64,000 nt of DNA. Origin: Acinetobacter pullicarnis. GTDB taxonomy: Bacteria; Pseudomonadota; Gammaproteobacteria; Pseudomonadales; Moraxellaceae. How positions within the stretch are numbered: position 1 is the first letter of the stretch; every line of letters starts with the position of its first letter. Location: contig NZ_VCMZ01000001.1 in the NCBI RefSeq assembly GCF_006352475.1, positions 1,736,001 through 1,800,000 of the forward strand, written 5' to 3'. The notes under the pieces are model-generated. The model ran no database searches, was not told the DNA's origin, and was given only the letters and a program-made list of their open reading frames with translations. This document shows positions 17,243 to 25,353 of this stretch, in pieces. A program made the translations under genes and the position numbers.

Positions 17243-18340
17243 TTATTCTCCTTCAGAGTACACACCGCCACGAATCAGGCAGGCAATGAGAAACATACCT
17301 TTTTCACTATTTGGATCAAGGGTTTGGATTTCTTTGAGTAGATCAAAAGCAGAGACTTTTTCTTTACCTACCCGGAAGAATTGTTGCGCATCTAGGCTGG
17401 CACCATTGGGTTCTACTGGAATGGGTTTGCTGTCATTTTCAATAAAACTTGGATACCAGGTATCAATCGTCCGTAAAGCATTGCCAATTTTTTGGTCACG
17501 AATTGCAGCTTGACCCAAATACTGATTGTCCTTGGCTTGGCGTTCGGGTTTTACTGGATTGATTTGATAAAGCGAACGTGAAAAGCCTTTAGGTTTATCT
17601 TCTAAATAGTTTTGTGATGGGAAAACTTCAATACCCCCCATTCCGACATCAATGACGGCTTCAATGTGCAAGTTTGCAGTTCGATCACCACGCATACCAT
17701 TGACGATAATGTCCGCTATTTTTTGTTCATCCTGAGTTACTTCATCAAAGGATTTTAAGCTGAAACTGAGTGCATCAAATGTAAGTGTGTTGCTGTACTT
17801 CCGAGTATTTAAGCTGTTTTCTTGATATTCAGTCTCGCTGATTTTAATGGTTATTTGTTCTGCAATGGTACGGTTGCGCCATAACCAACGACCATTGACA
17901 ATGTTGCGGACATAACGTCGAGCGACTTGTTGAATACCTTCACTTTCTTTGGCTTTATCAATGAAGTTTTTAAATCCTTGACGAAAAGCTTGTTCTTCAG
18001 CTTTATCTGCACCTGCTTTCGAGGCACAGGCAAATAAAATATGCTCAAGATCAATAAAGCGTAAATCCCATTTGACCAATAATTGGCTGTTTGGAAGTAA
18101 TTTTGCAGACTCAGTCATTTGAATATTTGAAACTTCACGTGCCAGTGAATTTCCTGTCGCACCGCCTTTTTCTTTATTGCCAGCGACGTTTTGTGTTCCA
18201 CGAATCCCGTGATACATCACGTTGAGGACGTTCTCGGTGCCATCTTGGTTTAAATGATAAAAAGCACCATCGCTGACAATCGTACCGCGTTGTAAAGATA
18301 GGCTTCCTGGTAGTTTTTTAAATACTTCTGCTTTAGACAT
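17243..18340 (-). CDS. cas7f: Cas7f (Csy3) Cascade backbone
   Basis: RAMP-fold protein of 365 residues; six copies line the crRNA in I-F Cascade. It starts with the typical Csy3 opening VFKKLPGSLSLQRGTIVSDGAFYHL, has VRNIVNGRWLWRNR in the middle and contains the conserved stretch EVFPSQNYLE...KGFSRSLYQI. Near the C-terminus are IRDQKIGNALRTIDTWYP, PVEPNGASLDAQQFFRV and FLIACLIRGGVYSEGE. Length and motifs are normal for the family. It lies in the middle of the cas8f-cas5f-cas7f-cas6f-cas1 operon, with 34 bp to cas5f and 1 bp to cas6f. Confidence 0.96.
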   Translation of the reverse strand: MSKAEVFKKLPGSLSLQRGTIVSDGAFYHLNQDGTENVLNVMYHGIRGTQNVAGNKEKGGATGNSLAREVSNIQMTESAKLLPNSQLLVKWDLRFIDLEHILFACASKAGADKAEEQAFRQGFKNFIDKAKESEGIQQVARRYVRNIVNGRWLWRNRTIAEQITIKISETEYQENSLNTRKYSNTLTFDALSFSLKSFDEVTQDEQKIADIIVNGMRGDRTANLHIEAVIDVGMGGIEVFPSQNYLEDKPKGFSRSLYQINPVKPERQAKDNQYLGQAAIRDQKIGNALRTIDTWYPSFIENDSKPIPVEPNGASLDAQQFFRVGKEKVSAFDLLKEIQTLDPNSEKGMFLIACLIRGGVYSEGE

Positions 18341-18374
18341 GATTATTCCTTATAAATTAATTTCAAAAAATGGT

Positions 18375-19268
18375 TTATGAATTTTGTTGCAATAAAAAAA
18401 CATCAGGATGGTCTTTATGCCAAGCATGTGACCATTGTAATTCAGCCAGATTGGTCCATTTTTCAGGGGTTTCTGCGCTATAGTCGATTAAAACTTCATT
18501 AAGCGACTGGTATTGAATTAATCCCGTTAATGGTTCTGCATAGGCATGTGCAGTCGTATCTTGTTGGTCTGCATGGCGGACGCCTGAACGTTCAGTATTC
18601 GGTTGCTCAAGTAAGGCATAACCCAATGTGGTGGCGGATAGCCAAGCGAGTTTTTCTTCAGGTAAATGCTCAAGAATGATTTGATTTGAATCTTTACCAA
18701 TGGGTTTATGCGCTAAAAGTTGGGTAAAAGCCTGCAAGCGATTAACCTGATACTTTTCTTGATAGCACTGTAATAAGTCATGACGATCTTGGATTAAATA
18801 ACCAGATTGAATCTGCGCTAAAGCTTCATCTGCATGATTAAACTTTTGCAGCTTTCCAAACTCAATAATTTGACCGCCAGAAAAACGGCTACGACCTAAA
18901 ATCTTTTCTAAGTCATCTAAATCGACGCGTGAATCTTTAAACTCAATCACAAGGCTCAGGAGCAGATGACAACTGGCAGTGGGTTGCAAAGACAGCGCAT
19001 ATTTATTTTTGGATGAATAATCATTTTTACCAATAAATATTGCACCTCGGCGTTGTGCAGGGGTAAATCGACCATAAGCCTCACCACCAAGCCGTTGTAT
19101 ATCATGGTGGATAAAGTGAAAACCGACATCTTCAGTTTCGAGTTGTCGTGCAATATTATGACTAAACATCGCCGCAGCCATTAAGGGTGCACCCCCCATC
19201 ACTAAACCGCTACTTTGGAAATTCGCTGCTTGTACTTTTAAATAAGGAATTAAAACAAAACTGCTCAT
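18375..19268 (-). CDS. cas5f: Cas5f (Csy2) Cascade subunit
   Basis: RAMP-family subunit (297 residues) that caps the 5' handle of the crRNA together with Cas8f. The N-terminus FVLIPYLKVQAANFQSSGLVMGGAPLMAAAMFSHNIAR matches Csy2 proteins, and GVGFH-like sequence occurs as DVGFHFIHHDIQRLGGEAYGRFTPAQRRGA. The C-terminal part contains LGYALLEQP, RHADQQDTTAHAYAEPLTGLIQYQSL and ends near HPDVFLLQ. The start overlaps the cas8f stop by 4 bases (ATGA). Slightly shorter than Pseudomonas Csy2, but no domain is evidently missing. Confidence 0.94.
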   Translation of the reverse strand: MSSFVLIPYLKVQAANFQSSGLVMGGAPLMAAAMFSHNIARQLETEDVGFHFIHHDIQRLGGEAYGRFTPAQRRGAIFIGKNDYSSKNKYALSLQPTASCHLLLSLVIEFKDSRVDLDDLEKILGRSRFSGGQIIEFGKLQKFNHADEALAQIQSGYLIQDRHDLLQCYQEKYQVNRLQAFTQLLAHKPIGKDSNQIILEHLPEEKLAWLSATTLGYALLEQPNTERSGVRHADQQDTTAHAYAEPLTGLIQYQSLNEVLIDYSAETPEKWTNLAELQWSHAWHKDHPDVFLLQQNS

Positions 19269-20449
19269 TTTAAAAGCTCCTGAATCCGCCGTGATAGAAA
19301 GTTCCGAGCACTAGTTTGGTCTAAAGCAATGTCGACTGAGGCATTGATTTTAGTATTCCAATATTGATGATTAACGATTTTTAAAGATAAATCGTTAGCA
19401 AATAAAATTTGCCAATCTTCAAAATTTTGTAATTCCGGGTTAATCAAACCTTGTATGAGCAGGGAGACCTCCGGATGATTCCAAAATGAAGTTCGATCTA
19501 AAGTCTTTAAGCTCGGCAAATTTGATTCAATACTTTTTAAGGCCTGATAAATGTTCTGTCCCTGTGCCAGCACATCTTGCACAATAATTTCTAGCCGAGA
19601 CACTTCTTTTTGACGACTTCTTAAATTAGAAAATTTAGAGTGAATATCTTGTGCGGCAAATCCTAAATCGTGGCTGAGTTGTGCTTGCTGCTCTAAATCG
19701 GCTGCATATTGTCTGAGTTCAAGATACAAAGCGGGGTTGATATATGCATTTGAAATATTATATTCAAAGCCTTTATAAAAATATTGAAAGGCAAGACGGC
19801 TCTGAGGATTTAAGCTTGGTGCAGCCATGACCAGTGGGCGTTGCATCGCGCGAACCAAACTTCCGACGTTCTGCGGGTTGGCGCCGCCAATTCCAAATAC
19901 AGCAGTTTGAATATTTTTTAATTTCGAGGTTTTAACTTCAGTTTTACGCTGTTCTTTAAGTAAGTCGACTTCAATATTGAGTAAATAATTGACCCCAGCA
20001 GCAGACAGTGGACTAATCGAAAGATATTGCTGATTAATCTGATCTTGCTTGTTCAACGGAATAAGCAATTGACGCATACGCACATTAATATGCTCAGTTC
20101 CTGCAGCATATGCTGTCTGAAAGACGGATTTAATCTGGGGCTTGAGTGCTGCAACATTCTCTTGAAACTCAGGTGTTGCTTCTGTTAAGTCTTCATCCAG
20201 TAAAGTGGCTTTAACCACTTTAAAAAGGGTTGCGGTTTTACCCGCATTGGCTTGGTAATCTGTTGGTATCAGTAAACCATCTGCCAGCAAGGTACGGGCA
20301 CTAATATATGGTAAGTCGAGGGCTTGAGCATCACTTAAACGTAGCCCACCTTTTTCAATATTAGAGTTAATTGTTTTAAAGCTAAAATGAACAGATTCAG
20401 CAAGTGCTTGCTGATAAATATTTATTGCCTCACTCGTTTTATTCGGCAT
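19265..20449 (-). CDS. cas8f: Cas8f (Csy1) large subunit of I-F Cascade
   Basis: Expected to recognise the PAM and recruit Cas2-3. The 394-residue protein is called mainly from position (first in the operon, directly before cas5f) and from Csy1-like blocks. These include an Arg/Lys-containing segment with FGIGGANPQNVGSLVRAMQRPLVMAAPSL and LNPQSRLAFQYF, and the C-terminal block SFWNHPEVSLLIQGLINPEL.NFEDWQ with ARNFLSRRIQELL. It is shorter than the roughly 430-residue Pseudomonas Csy1. The start ATG is 167 bp from the divergent cas2-3 gene, so both promoters lie in that gap. Confidence 0.92.
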   Translation of the reverse strand: MPNKTSEAINIYQQALAESVHFSFKTINSNIEKGGLRLSDAQALDLPYISARTLLADGLLIPTDYQANAGKTATLFKVVKATLLDEDLTEATPEFQENVAALKPQIKSVFQTAYAAGTEHINVRMRQLLIPLNKQDQINQQYLSISPLSAAGVNYLLNIEVDLLKEQRKTEVKTSKLKNIQTAVFGIGGANPQNVGSLVRAMQRPLVMAAPSLNPQSRLAFQYFYKGFEYNISNAYINPALYLELRQYAADLEQQAQLSHDLGFAAQDIHSKFSNLRSRQKEVSRLEIIVQDVLAQGQNIYQALKSIESNLPSLKTLDRTSFWNHPEVSLLIQGLINPELQNFEDWQILFANDLSLKIVNHQYWNTKINASVDIALDQTSARNFLSRRIQELLK

Positions 20450-20616
20450 AAAAACTCACAAATTATTTAAAGTTTATATAACTATTAGTAACTTAAATTT
20501 ACTATTATCACAATAAGAAGATGCATTTAGGCGACATTTTACGTCGTTTGAATGAGTGCGCTATATTCTTTGTATGTTACAAAGACTTAAGATTTAAGTC
20601 TAAATTAGAGTGAATT
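20450..20616. promoter_or_regulatory. Divergent cas8f / cas2-3 promoter with two adjacent palindromes
   Basis: The 167-bp gap holds both promoters. On the cas2-3 side there are two perfect inverted repeats, nearly overlapping. The first is TCTTTGTA-N3-TACAAAGA at 20567-20585; the second is GACTTAA-N3-TTAAGTC at 20584-20600. They end 16 bp before the cas2-3 ATG. They could be operators for an unknown regulator of cas2-3, or a 5'-UTR structure. Nothing similar was seen on the cas8f side. Confidence 0.55.
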
Positions 20617-23600
20617 ATGCATACGATATTTATTTCTGCCTGTGAAAAACGCGCCATTAAAAAAACCCGTGCAGTTTTAGATAGCTATGCAATCCGTATT
20701 GGGCAGGCGACTTGGCAAGCACCCATGACGGAAGAGGGGCTAAAAGAAATCCGTGCCGCTTTAAAAAAGACCGCAACCCGCCAAACGGCAGTCGCTGCCT
20801 ATAAAAATTATGGGATGCGTCGGATGAAACTGGTGTGGATCGTTGGTTCTAAACAGCGCTTTGCATTGGATGGGATCTATCCAGTGGCATCGACTCAGAA
20901 GCAGCAAAAGCAACTCAATATCGAAAATTGGGTGAGGGCAGCCAGTTTATTGGCAGGTGCAGCGGGCGATGTGCACGATATTGGCAAAGCTTCAGTGCAT
21001 TTTCAAAATAAACTCAGCCCCGAAAATGCCAATCAAAGAATTAAAGATGAGATTCGACATGAGTGGTTGTCGATGAAATTATTGCAGAAAATGCGTAAAA
21101 ATGACTGGAATTGGCCTGAAGCATGGCAAGGAATTGAACGTAAAATTGGCGATTTCTCCTTAGGTCATCGCGAGCAAGTTAAACGCGTTTCCATCGCAGA
21201 TGAACTTGAAGCTGTCGATTATCTGGTGGTAAGTCATCATGGCTTATTGGGTGGAGCTGAAAAACCGAATGCAGATTTACATGTGAGCGTGAAAACCTCA
21301 TTCAGCCCAGATCAAATCTGCTGTGCAGGTGAGATTAAAGCCTCTATCTTTAAGAGCCATCAGCATCGTATGGCTCGATTGGTAAAGTTAAATCAAGATA
21401 TCTCATTAGATATACTCTATTGGAAAGCATTAACTTTGCATGCACGTGCGGCGTTGATTCATGCAGATCACATTGTTTCAGCACAGCAGTTTTCTGCCAA
21501 TGCACCTGAAATCAAAGATGGAACGCATGACTTATTTGCCAATACCAAAATAAAAACAACCGTAAATGGTGTGAAAAAAAAACTACAAGATCAACCATTG
21601 AGTTGGCATTTAGAGCAAGTGGGTGAGCGTGCCAGCTATATTGCAACCAAAATGGCAACCGACTTAAACCTGACTGGGTTGAGTGAGCAGACGGTGGAAT
21701 ATATCTGTCAGCGTGCTGAACACTCACGCTTTCAGTGGCAAAATACGGTTGCCAATACCTTGCAAAAACTGATTGTGAAGCATCCGAATATACCGAGCTT
21801 AGTTTTAAATATCGCAGGTACGGGCAGTGGTAAGACTCGGATGAATTTACGTGCTGCCTGTACCTTACGTCCAGAAGATCCGCGTATCGCCATTGCCTTA
21901 AATCTACGTTCATTGACCTTACAAACAGGCGAAGCTTTAAAAAATGCGATGCATCTATCCGATGATGAATTGTCGGTGATTATTGGTGACAAAGTAACGC
22001 AACAACTTTTTAATCAACGTCAGCAGCAACATGTAGATGAAGACGAAAATCAACCTGAGCCGATGTTTGATGCATTCGGAGAGGAAAATAGCCTACCGTC
22101 TTGGTTAGATCCTTTATTTGAAAAAACAGTGCAAGGCCGGAAGGCAATTGATCATCAGGCTAAAACAGTGCTTTCTAGCCCACTCTTAGTCTCGACCATT
22201 GATTATTTGATTGCAGCAGGCGAGCCACATAGACAAGGGCATCATGTCAAAGCACTGCTAAGAATAATCAGTAGTGATTTAATTTTAGATGAGATTGATG
22301 GCTATGAGCCGACCGCTTTGGTGGCAGTGTTGCGCTTAGTGCAACTTGCAGCGATGTATGGTCGTCATGTTATTTGTTCTTCGGCAACACTTGCTGCAAC
22401 GGTTGCCGAATCGATTTATCGGGCCTTTGAATCTGGGATTGAAATGCGTCAAGCACTCTATCAGGCACCACAGCAGTTTATTGTGGCCATTGCTGATAAC
22501 GCGTTAACCCCAAAAGCTTGGTTGAATGACGCTAAGCATAAACAAAACTTTAGCGAGCAATATCAACAACATTTAAATGATTTACAAGCCGTCTTACTTG
22601 AAAAAGCCAAAAAGCCTTATCGTTTGGCCAGATTGGCAGAAATAGCTGATCCAACAGTTGCGCAATGGAAAGCAACGATTTTAGCTGAAGTACAAGCCCT
22701 ACATGCAGATCAAGGTTGGGCTTTTGCAGATTCAGGTAAAAATATCTCCTTTGGTTTAGTGCGTGTGGCGAATATTAAACATGCAATTGCTTTGGCTAAA
22801 TATTTATCGGAACATTTAAGTGGTGCACAGATCGCCTGTTATCACGCCAATGATTGGCTTATTTCCCGCTTTCATAAAGAGCAGCGCCTTGATTTTTTAC
22901 TGACACGCCATATTGATGGGAAAAAACGTAAAACTGGGAATGAACATATATTGTTAGACGATGAAATTCGTGCAATTGTAAAAAATAGCGATCATCAGCA
23001 TATTCCTTTTATTGTGATTGCCACACCCGTTGAAGAAGTTGGTCGCGATCATGATTTTGATTGGGCTGTGATTGATGCATCCAGCATTCAATCGATTGTA
23101 CAAACAGCGGGTCGAGTGAATAGACATCGTTTAAAGGGGCTAAAACAGCCCAATATTGTGATTCCTCAGTTTAATTACCGTTACTGCCAAAATAAGGAAG
23201 CGCCGAAAGTCAAAAAAATGGCAGCATTTAAATGGCCTGGCTTTGAGTCGTATCAAAGTAGCAGCAAAGAGAATATATATAAAACCCAAGATTTAAGTGT
23301 ACTTTTACCTTGGGAGAATGGGCAATTAGTTATTGATGCTTGTCTGAGATTTGATCAATTGAAATGTCAATTTGCGGCCTATGATGATGCGCAAATTGAA
23401 GCATTCTGTAAGGAATATTTTCATCCTTCTGGCCACCAACTATTTGCGAGTGATCAGGTTGATTCCTGTTTATTGACTGAAGGTATTTATAAAGAAACAG
23501 CATTGCGCGGCATACAACGACAAGAAGTTTATATTTTTGATTATGATGATCAATTGAAAGTTATCAATAAAAATGACCGACTTGAATTAAATCCAGCCAC

Positions 23601-23811
23601 AAGACGTTATGAGCCTTCTAAAAAACCTGTGAATTTTGCCGAGGAAGCGGCACCCCAAAATGCATGGTTAGCCATGCATCCACAGCAGTTAATTGAGTTG
23701 TCTGCTGAATATGGGCTAAGTAGAGAGGAGGGTTGTAAAGCCTCTTTGGCGGTATACAGTGATGAAATTCCGCAATGGACTTACCATTATGGATTTGGCT
23801 TATATCGATAA
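20617..23811 (+). CDS. cas3: Cas2-3 fusion nuclease-helicase, type I-F
   Basis: Fused adaptation and interference protein of 1064 residues. The first about 95 residues form a Cas2-like domain (HTIFISACEKRAIKKTRAVLDSY...MRRMKLVWIVGS). An HD nuclease domain follows (GDVHDIGKASVHF at about 117; SHHGLLGG at about 206). A superfamily 2 helicase then shows Walker A GTGSGKTR (about 401), ILDEIDGYEP (about 557), SSATLA and the C-terminal motif FIVIATPVEEVGRDHDFDW...VQTAGRVNRHR. A Cas3 C-terminal domain ends the protein. This domain order is the signature of subtype I-F. The gene is transcribed away from the rest of the cas genes, unlike the usual single I-F operon, so effector nuclease and Cascade may be regulated separately. 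Confidence 0.97.
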   Translation: MHTIFISACEKRAIKKTRAVLDSYAIRIGQATWQAPMTEEGLKEIRAALKKTATRQTAVAAYKNYGMRRMKLVWIVGSKQRFALDGIYPVASTQKQQKQLNIENWVRAASLLAGAAGDVHDIGKASVHFQNKLSPENANQRIKDEIRHEWLSMKLLQKMRKNDWNWPEAWQGIERKIGDFSLGHREQVKRVSIADELEAVDYLVVSHHGLLGGAEKPNADLHVSVKTSFSPDQICCAGEIKASIFKSHQHRMARLVKLNQDISLDILYWKALTLHARAALIHADHIVSAQQFSANAPEIKDGTHDLFANTKIKTTVNGVKKKLQDQPLSWHLEQVGERASYIATKMATDLNLTGLSEQTVEYICQRAEHSRFQWQNTVANTLQKLIVKHPNIPSLVLNIAGTGSGKTRMNLRAACTLRPEDPRIAIALNLRSLTLQTGEALKNAMHLSDDELSVIIGDKVTQQLFNQRQQQHVDEDENQPEPMFDAFGEENSLPSWLDPLFEKTVQGRKAIDHQAKTVLSSPLLVSTIDYLIAAGEPHRQGHHVKALLRIISSDLILDEIDGYEPTALVAVLRLVQLAAMYGRHVICSSATLAATVAESIYRAFESGIEMRQALYQAPQQFIVAIADNALTPKAWLNDAKHKQNFSEQYQQHLNDLQAVLLEKAKKPYRLARLAEIADPTVAQWKATILAEVQALHADQGWAFADSGKNISFGLVRVANIKHAIALAKYLSEHLSGAQIACYHANDWLISRFHKEQRLDFLLTRHIDGKKRKTGNEHILLDDEIRAIVKNSDHQHIPFIVIATPVEEVGRDHDFDWAVIDASSIQSIVQTAGRVNRHRLKGLKQPNIVIPQFNYRYCQNKEAPKVKKMAAFKWPGFESYQSSSKENIYKTQDLSVLLPWENGQLVIDACLRFDQLKCQFAAYDDAQIEAFCKEYFHPSGHQLFASDQVDSCLLTEGIYKETALRGIQRQEVYIFDYDDQLKVINKNDRLELNPATRRYEPSKKPVNFAEEAAPQNAWLAMHPQQLIELSAEYGLSREEGCKASLAVYSDEIPQWTYHYGFGLYR

Positions 23812-23892
23812 TTAAAGCGCAGCTACTCAATCCCTGTGGGAGTCCGCATTAAGCTTTTTGTCACTTTATTTTCGCTATAACAGCAAATAAGC

Positions 23893-24711
23893 CTAAATAA
23901 TATTACGTAGCTCTCTAGCCGTTTCTTGTAATAAAGGTAGAATATTTTTGATCAGATATTCTTCTGTGGTTGAGCTCGTGGTGGAAACCACATTAAGTGC
24001 CGCGACCACTTTGGCATTTTGACCATAGATTGGTACTGCAAGAGCATGAATACCGAGCTCATGTTCTTCGCTGGAATAGCACCAGTCTTGCTGTTTAATT
24101 TGCTGAAGCAGTGCCAAAAAAGGCATATCGTCGCGATGGGTATATTTGGTTAAAACTTTGAGTGGATATTGTTTAAGCCAAGCCAGTTGTTGTTCATCTT
24201 CCAGATGTGCCAATAAAACTTTACCGGCGGATGTCGCGTGTGCAGGTAAGCGATTACCTAAATGCAGTCCATAGGGATTCACCCGATCGGTTTGCTGATG
24301 TGCAGCACTACGCGCAACCGTAATTGCTTCATAACCATCTAGAATCATGACTGAAAAGATATGTGCGCTTTGCTTGGTCAGTAAGTTGAGCAGCGGTTGG
24401 GATATTTTAGGCAGCATGGCACCGCCTAAATAGGCGCCTGAGAATTTCAGCACTTTGGGCGTGAGATAAAAATAATGCCCATCCGACTCTAAATAGCCTA
24501 AGTATTCTAAGCTGAGTAAATGCCGTCTCGCCGCGGCACGGGTCATGCCTGTACGTTCAGCAGCCATAGAGATATTAAGCCGATGACGATCTGTTCCAAA
24601 GCTTTCTAAAATAGACATGCCTTTTCCCATACCCGCAATAAAATCTTCATGACGAATTTGACGATTATTATCCGGATTGCTCAGCAGTTTAGCTTCAAGT
24701 TTTTCTAACAA
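23893..24711 (-). CDS. IclR-family regulator (PobR/PcaU-like)
   Basis: Transcription factor of 272 residues. An N-terminal winged helix (about 28-90; MAAERTGMTRAAARRHLLSLEYLGYL) is followed by an IclR effector domain containing GLHLGNRLPAHATSAGKVLLA, YSSEEHELGIHALAVPIYG and a C-terminal LPLLQETARELRNII. The wording is close to Acinetobacter PobR and PcaU, which control aromatic catabolism. The target is unknown. E. coli MhpR is also IclR-type, so a role for the mhp genes 3-12 kb away is possible but only inferred. Matching inverted half-sites upstream suggest autoregulation. Confidence 0.88.
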   Translation of the reverse strand: MLEKLEAKLLSNPDNNRQIRHEDFIAGMGKGMSILESFGTDRHRLNISMAAERTGMTRAAARRHLLSLEYLGYLESDGHYFYLTPKVLKFSGAYLGGAMLPKISQPLLNLLTKQSAHIFSVMILDGYEAITVARSAAHQQTDRVNPYGLHLGNRLPAHATSAGKVLLAHLEDEQQLAWLKQYPLKVLTKYTHRDDMPFLALLQQIKQQDWCYSSEEHELGIHALAVPIYGQNAKVVAALNVVSTTSSTTEEYLIKNILPLLQETARELRNII

Positions 24712-24740
24712 AACCAGCTCCTTGGTTAATGTGAAGGCAC

Positions 24741-24810
24741 GTTAATTTTATATATGAGATAAAATTAACAGAAACGTTCGATGATTATAATTTACTTCTG
24801 TAGATCGAAC
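24741..24810. promoter_or_regulatory. Two inverted repeats upstream of the IclR gene
   Basis: The first is GTTAATTTTAT (24741-24751) facing ATAAAATTAAC (24759-24769), an exact 11-bp pair. The second is GTTCGAT (24776-24782) facing ATCGAAC (24804-24810). The GTTCGAT half-site agrees with the operator of Acinetobacter PcaU as I remember it (repeats beginning GTTCGATAAT). Together with the PobR/PcaU-like protein encoded just downstream this suggests autoregulation; binding is inferred. Confidence 0.5.
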
Positions 24811-24912
24811 AGCATTGAAGCAATCGGATTGCATTTAAAAGTTAAAAGATCGGGGTGCGATATATTTTGCGCCGTGCTTGTTATTTTGTGGCGGTGTTTA
24901 GACTTGTTGTAT

Positions 24913-25095
24913 TTAGGGATGCAGAAATATTTTAAAAAATACAAATGCTGCACATAACGCCAAAATATAAATGACATAAAAAAAGAAGTATTCGAAAGCG
25001 CCAGTGTTTGGACTTTCGAGAATATATTCATGGATGTACCAGGCAATACTTAACATGATGATTATAAAAACGACAACTTTAAATAAACCCGTCAT
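24913..25095 (-). CDS. Small membrane protein, unknown
   Basis: Sixty residues with two hydrophobic segments (about 5-22 and 35-57) separated by a short polar loop (YILESPNTG). A GAGG ribosome-binding site lies a few bases before the ATG. I do not recognise a family. It is encoded on the same strand as the IclR regulator and lies 201 bp upstream of it. The good ribosome-binding site and membrane topology make it a plausible real gene; the short length leaves doubt. Confidence 0.5.
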   Translation of the reverse strand: MTGLFKVVVFIIIMLSIAWYIHEYILESPNTGAFEYFFFYVIYILALCAAFVFFKIFLHP

Positions 25096-25287
25096 CTTTG
25101 CCTCGAAGCTTCCATACCTCGATCATGAGAAACTTATTTTACATGATTGGGTTCGGCTATATTAGGCGTGATTCGATTTCATTTTCTCTGAAAGCCGCTT
25201 TTACAGCGGTTTTAGAGATGTAGAATACAGATTGAAAATACTTCATTGCTGAAGATGTTGAAGTAATTAAAGTACCAAGAAAACGCG

Positions 25288-25333
25288 ATGAAAAAACCTA
25301 CGCTGTGATGCGAGCGAATACCGGTTTTTTCAT
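25288..25333 (-). terminator. Terminator-like inverted repeat after the sulfatase gene
   Basis: Arms ATGAAAAAACC (25288-25298) and GGTTTTTTCAT (25323-25333) pair over 11 bp, and the loop holds a small CGCT/AGCG stem. Read leftward, it lies about 20 bp after the sulfatase stop and ends in a T-rich arm. Confidence 0.55.
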
Positions 25334-25353
25334 AACACATTCAAGTTATTATT

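Noticed and set aside
24792..25046. 84-codon minus-strand frame overlapping the small membrane protein in another frame
   Set aside because: The alternative frame has a clear ribosome-binding site and membrane topology; this one does not.
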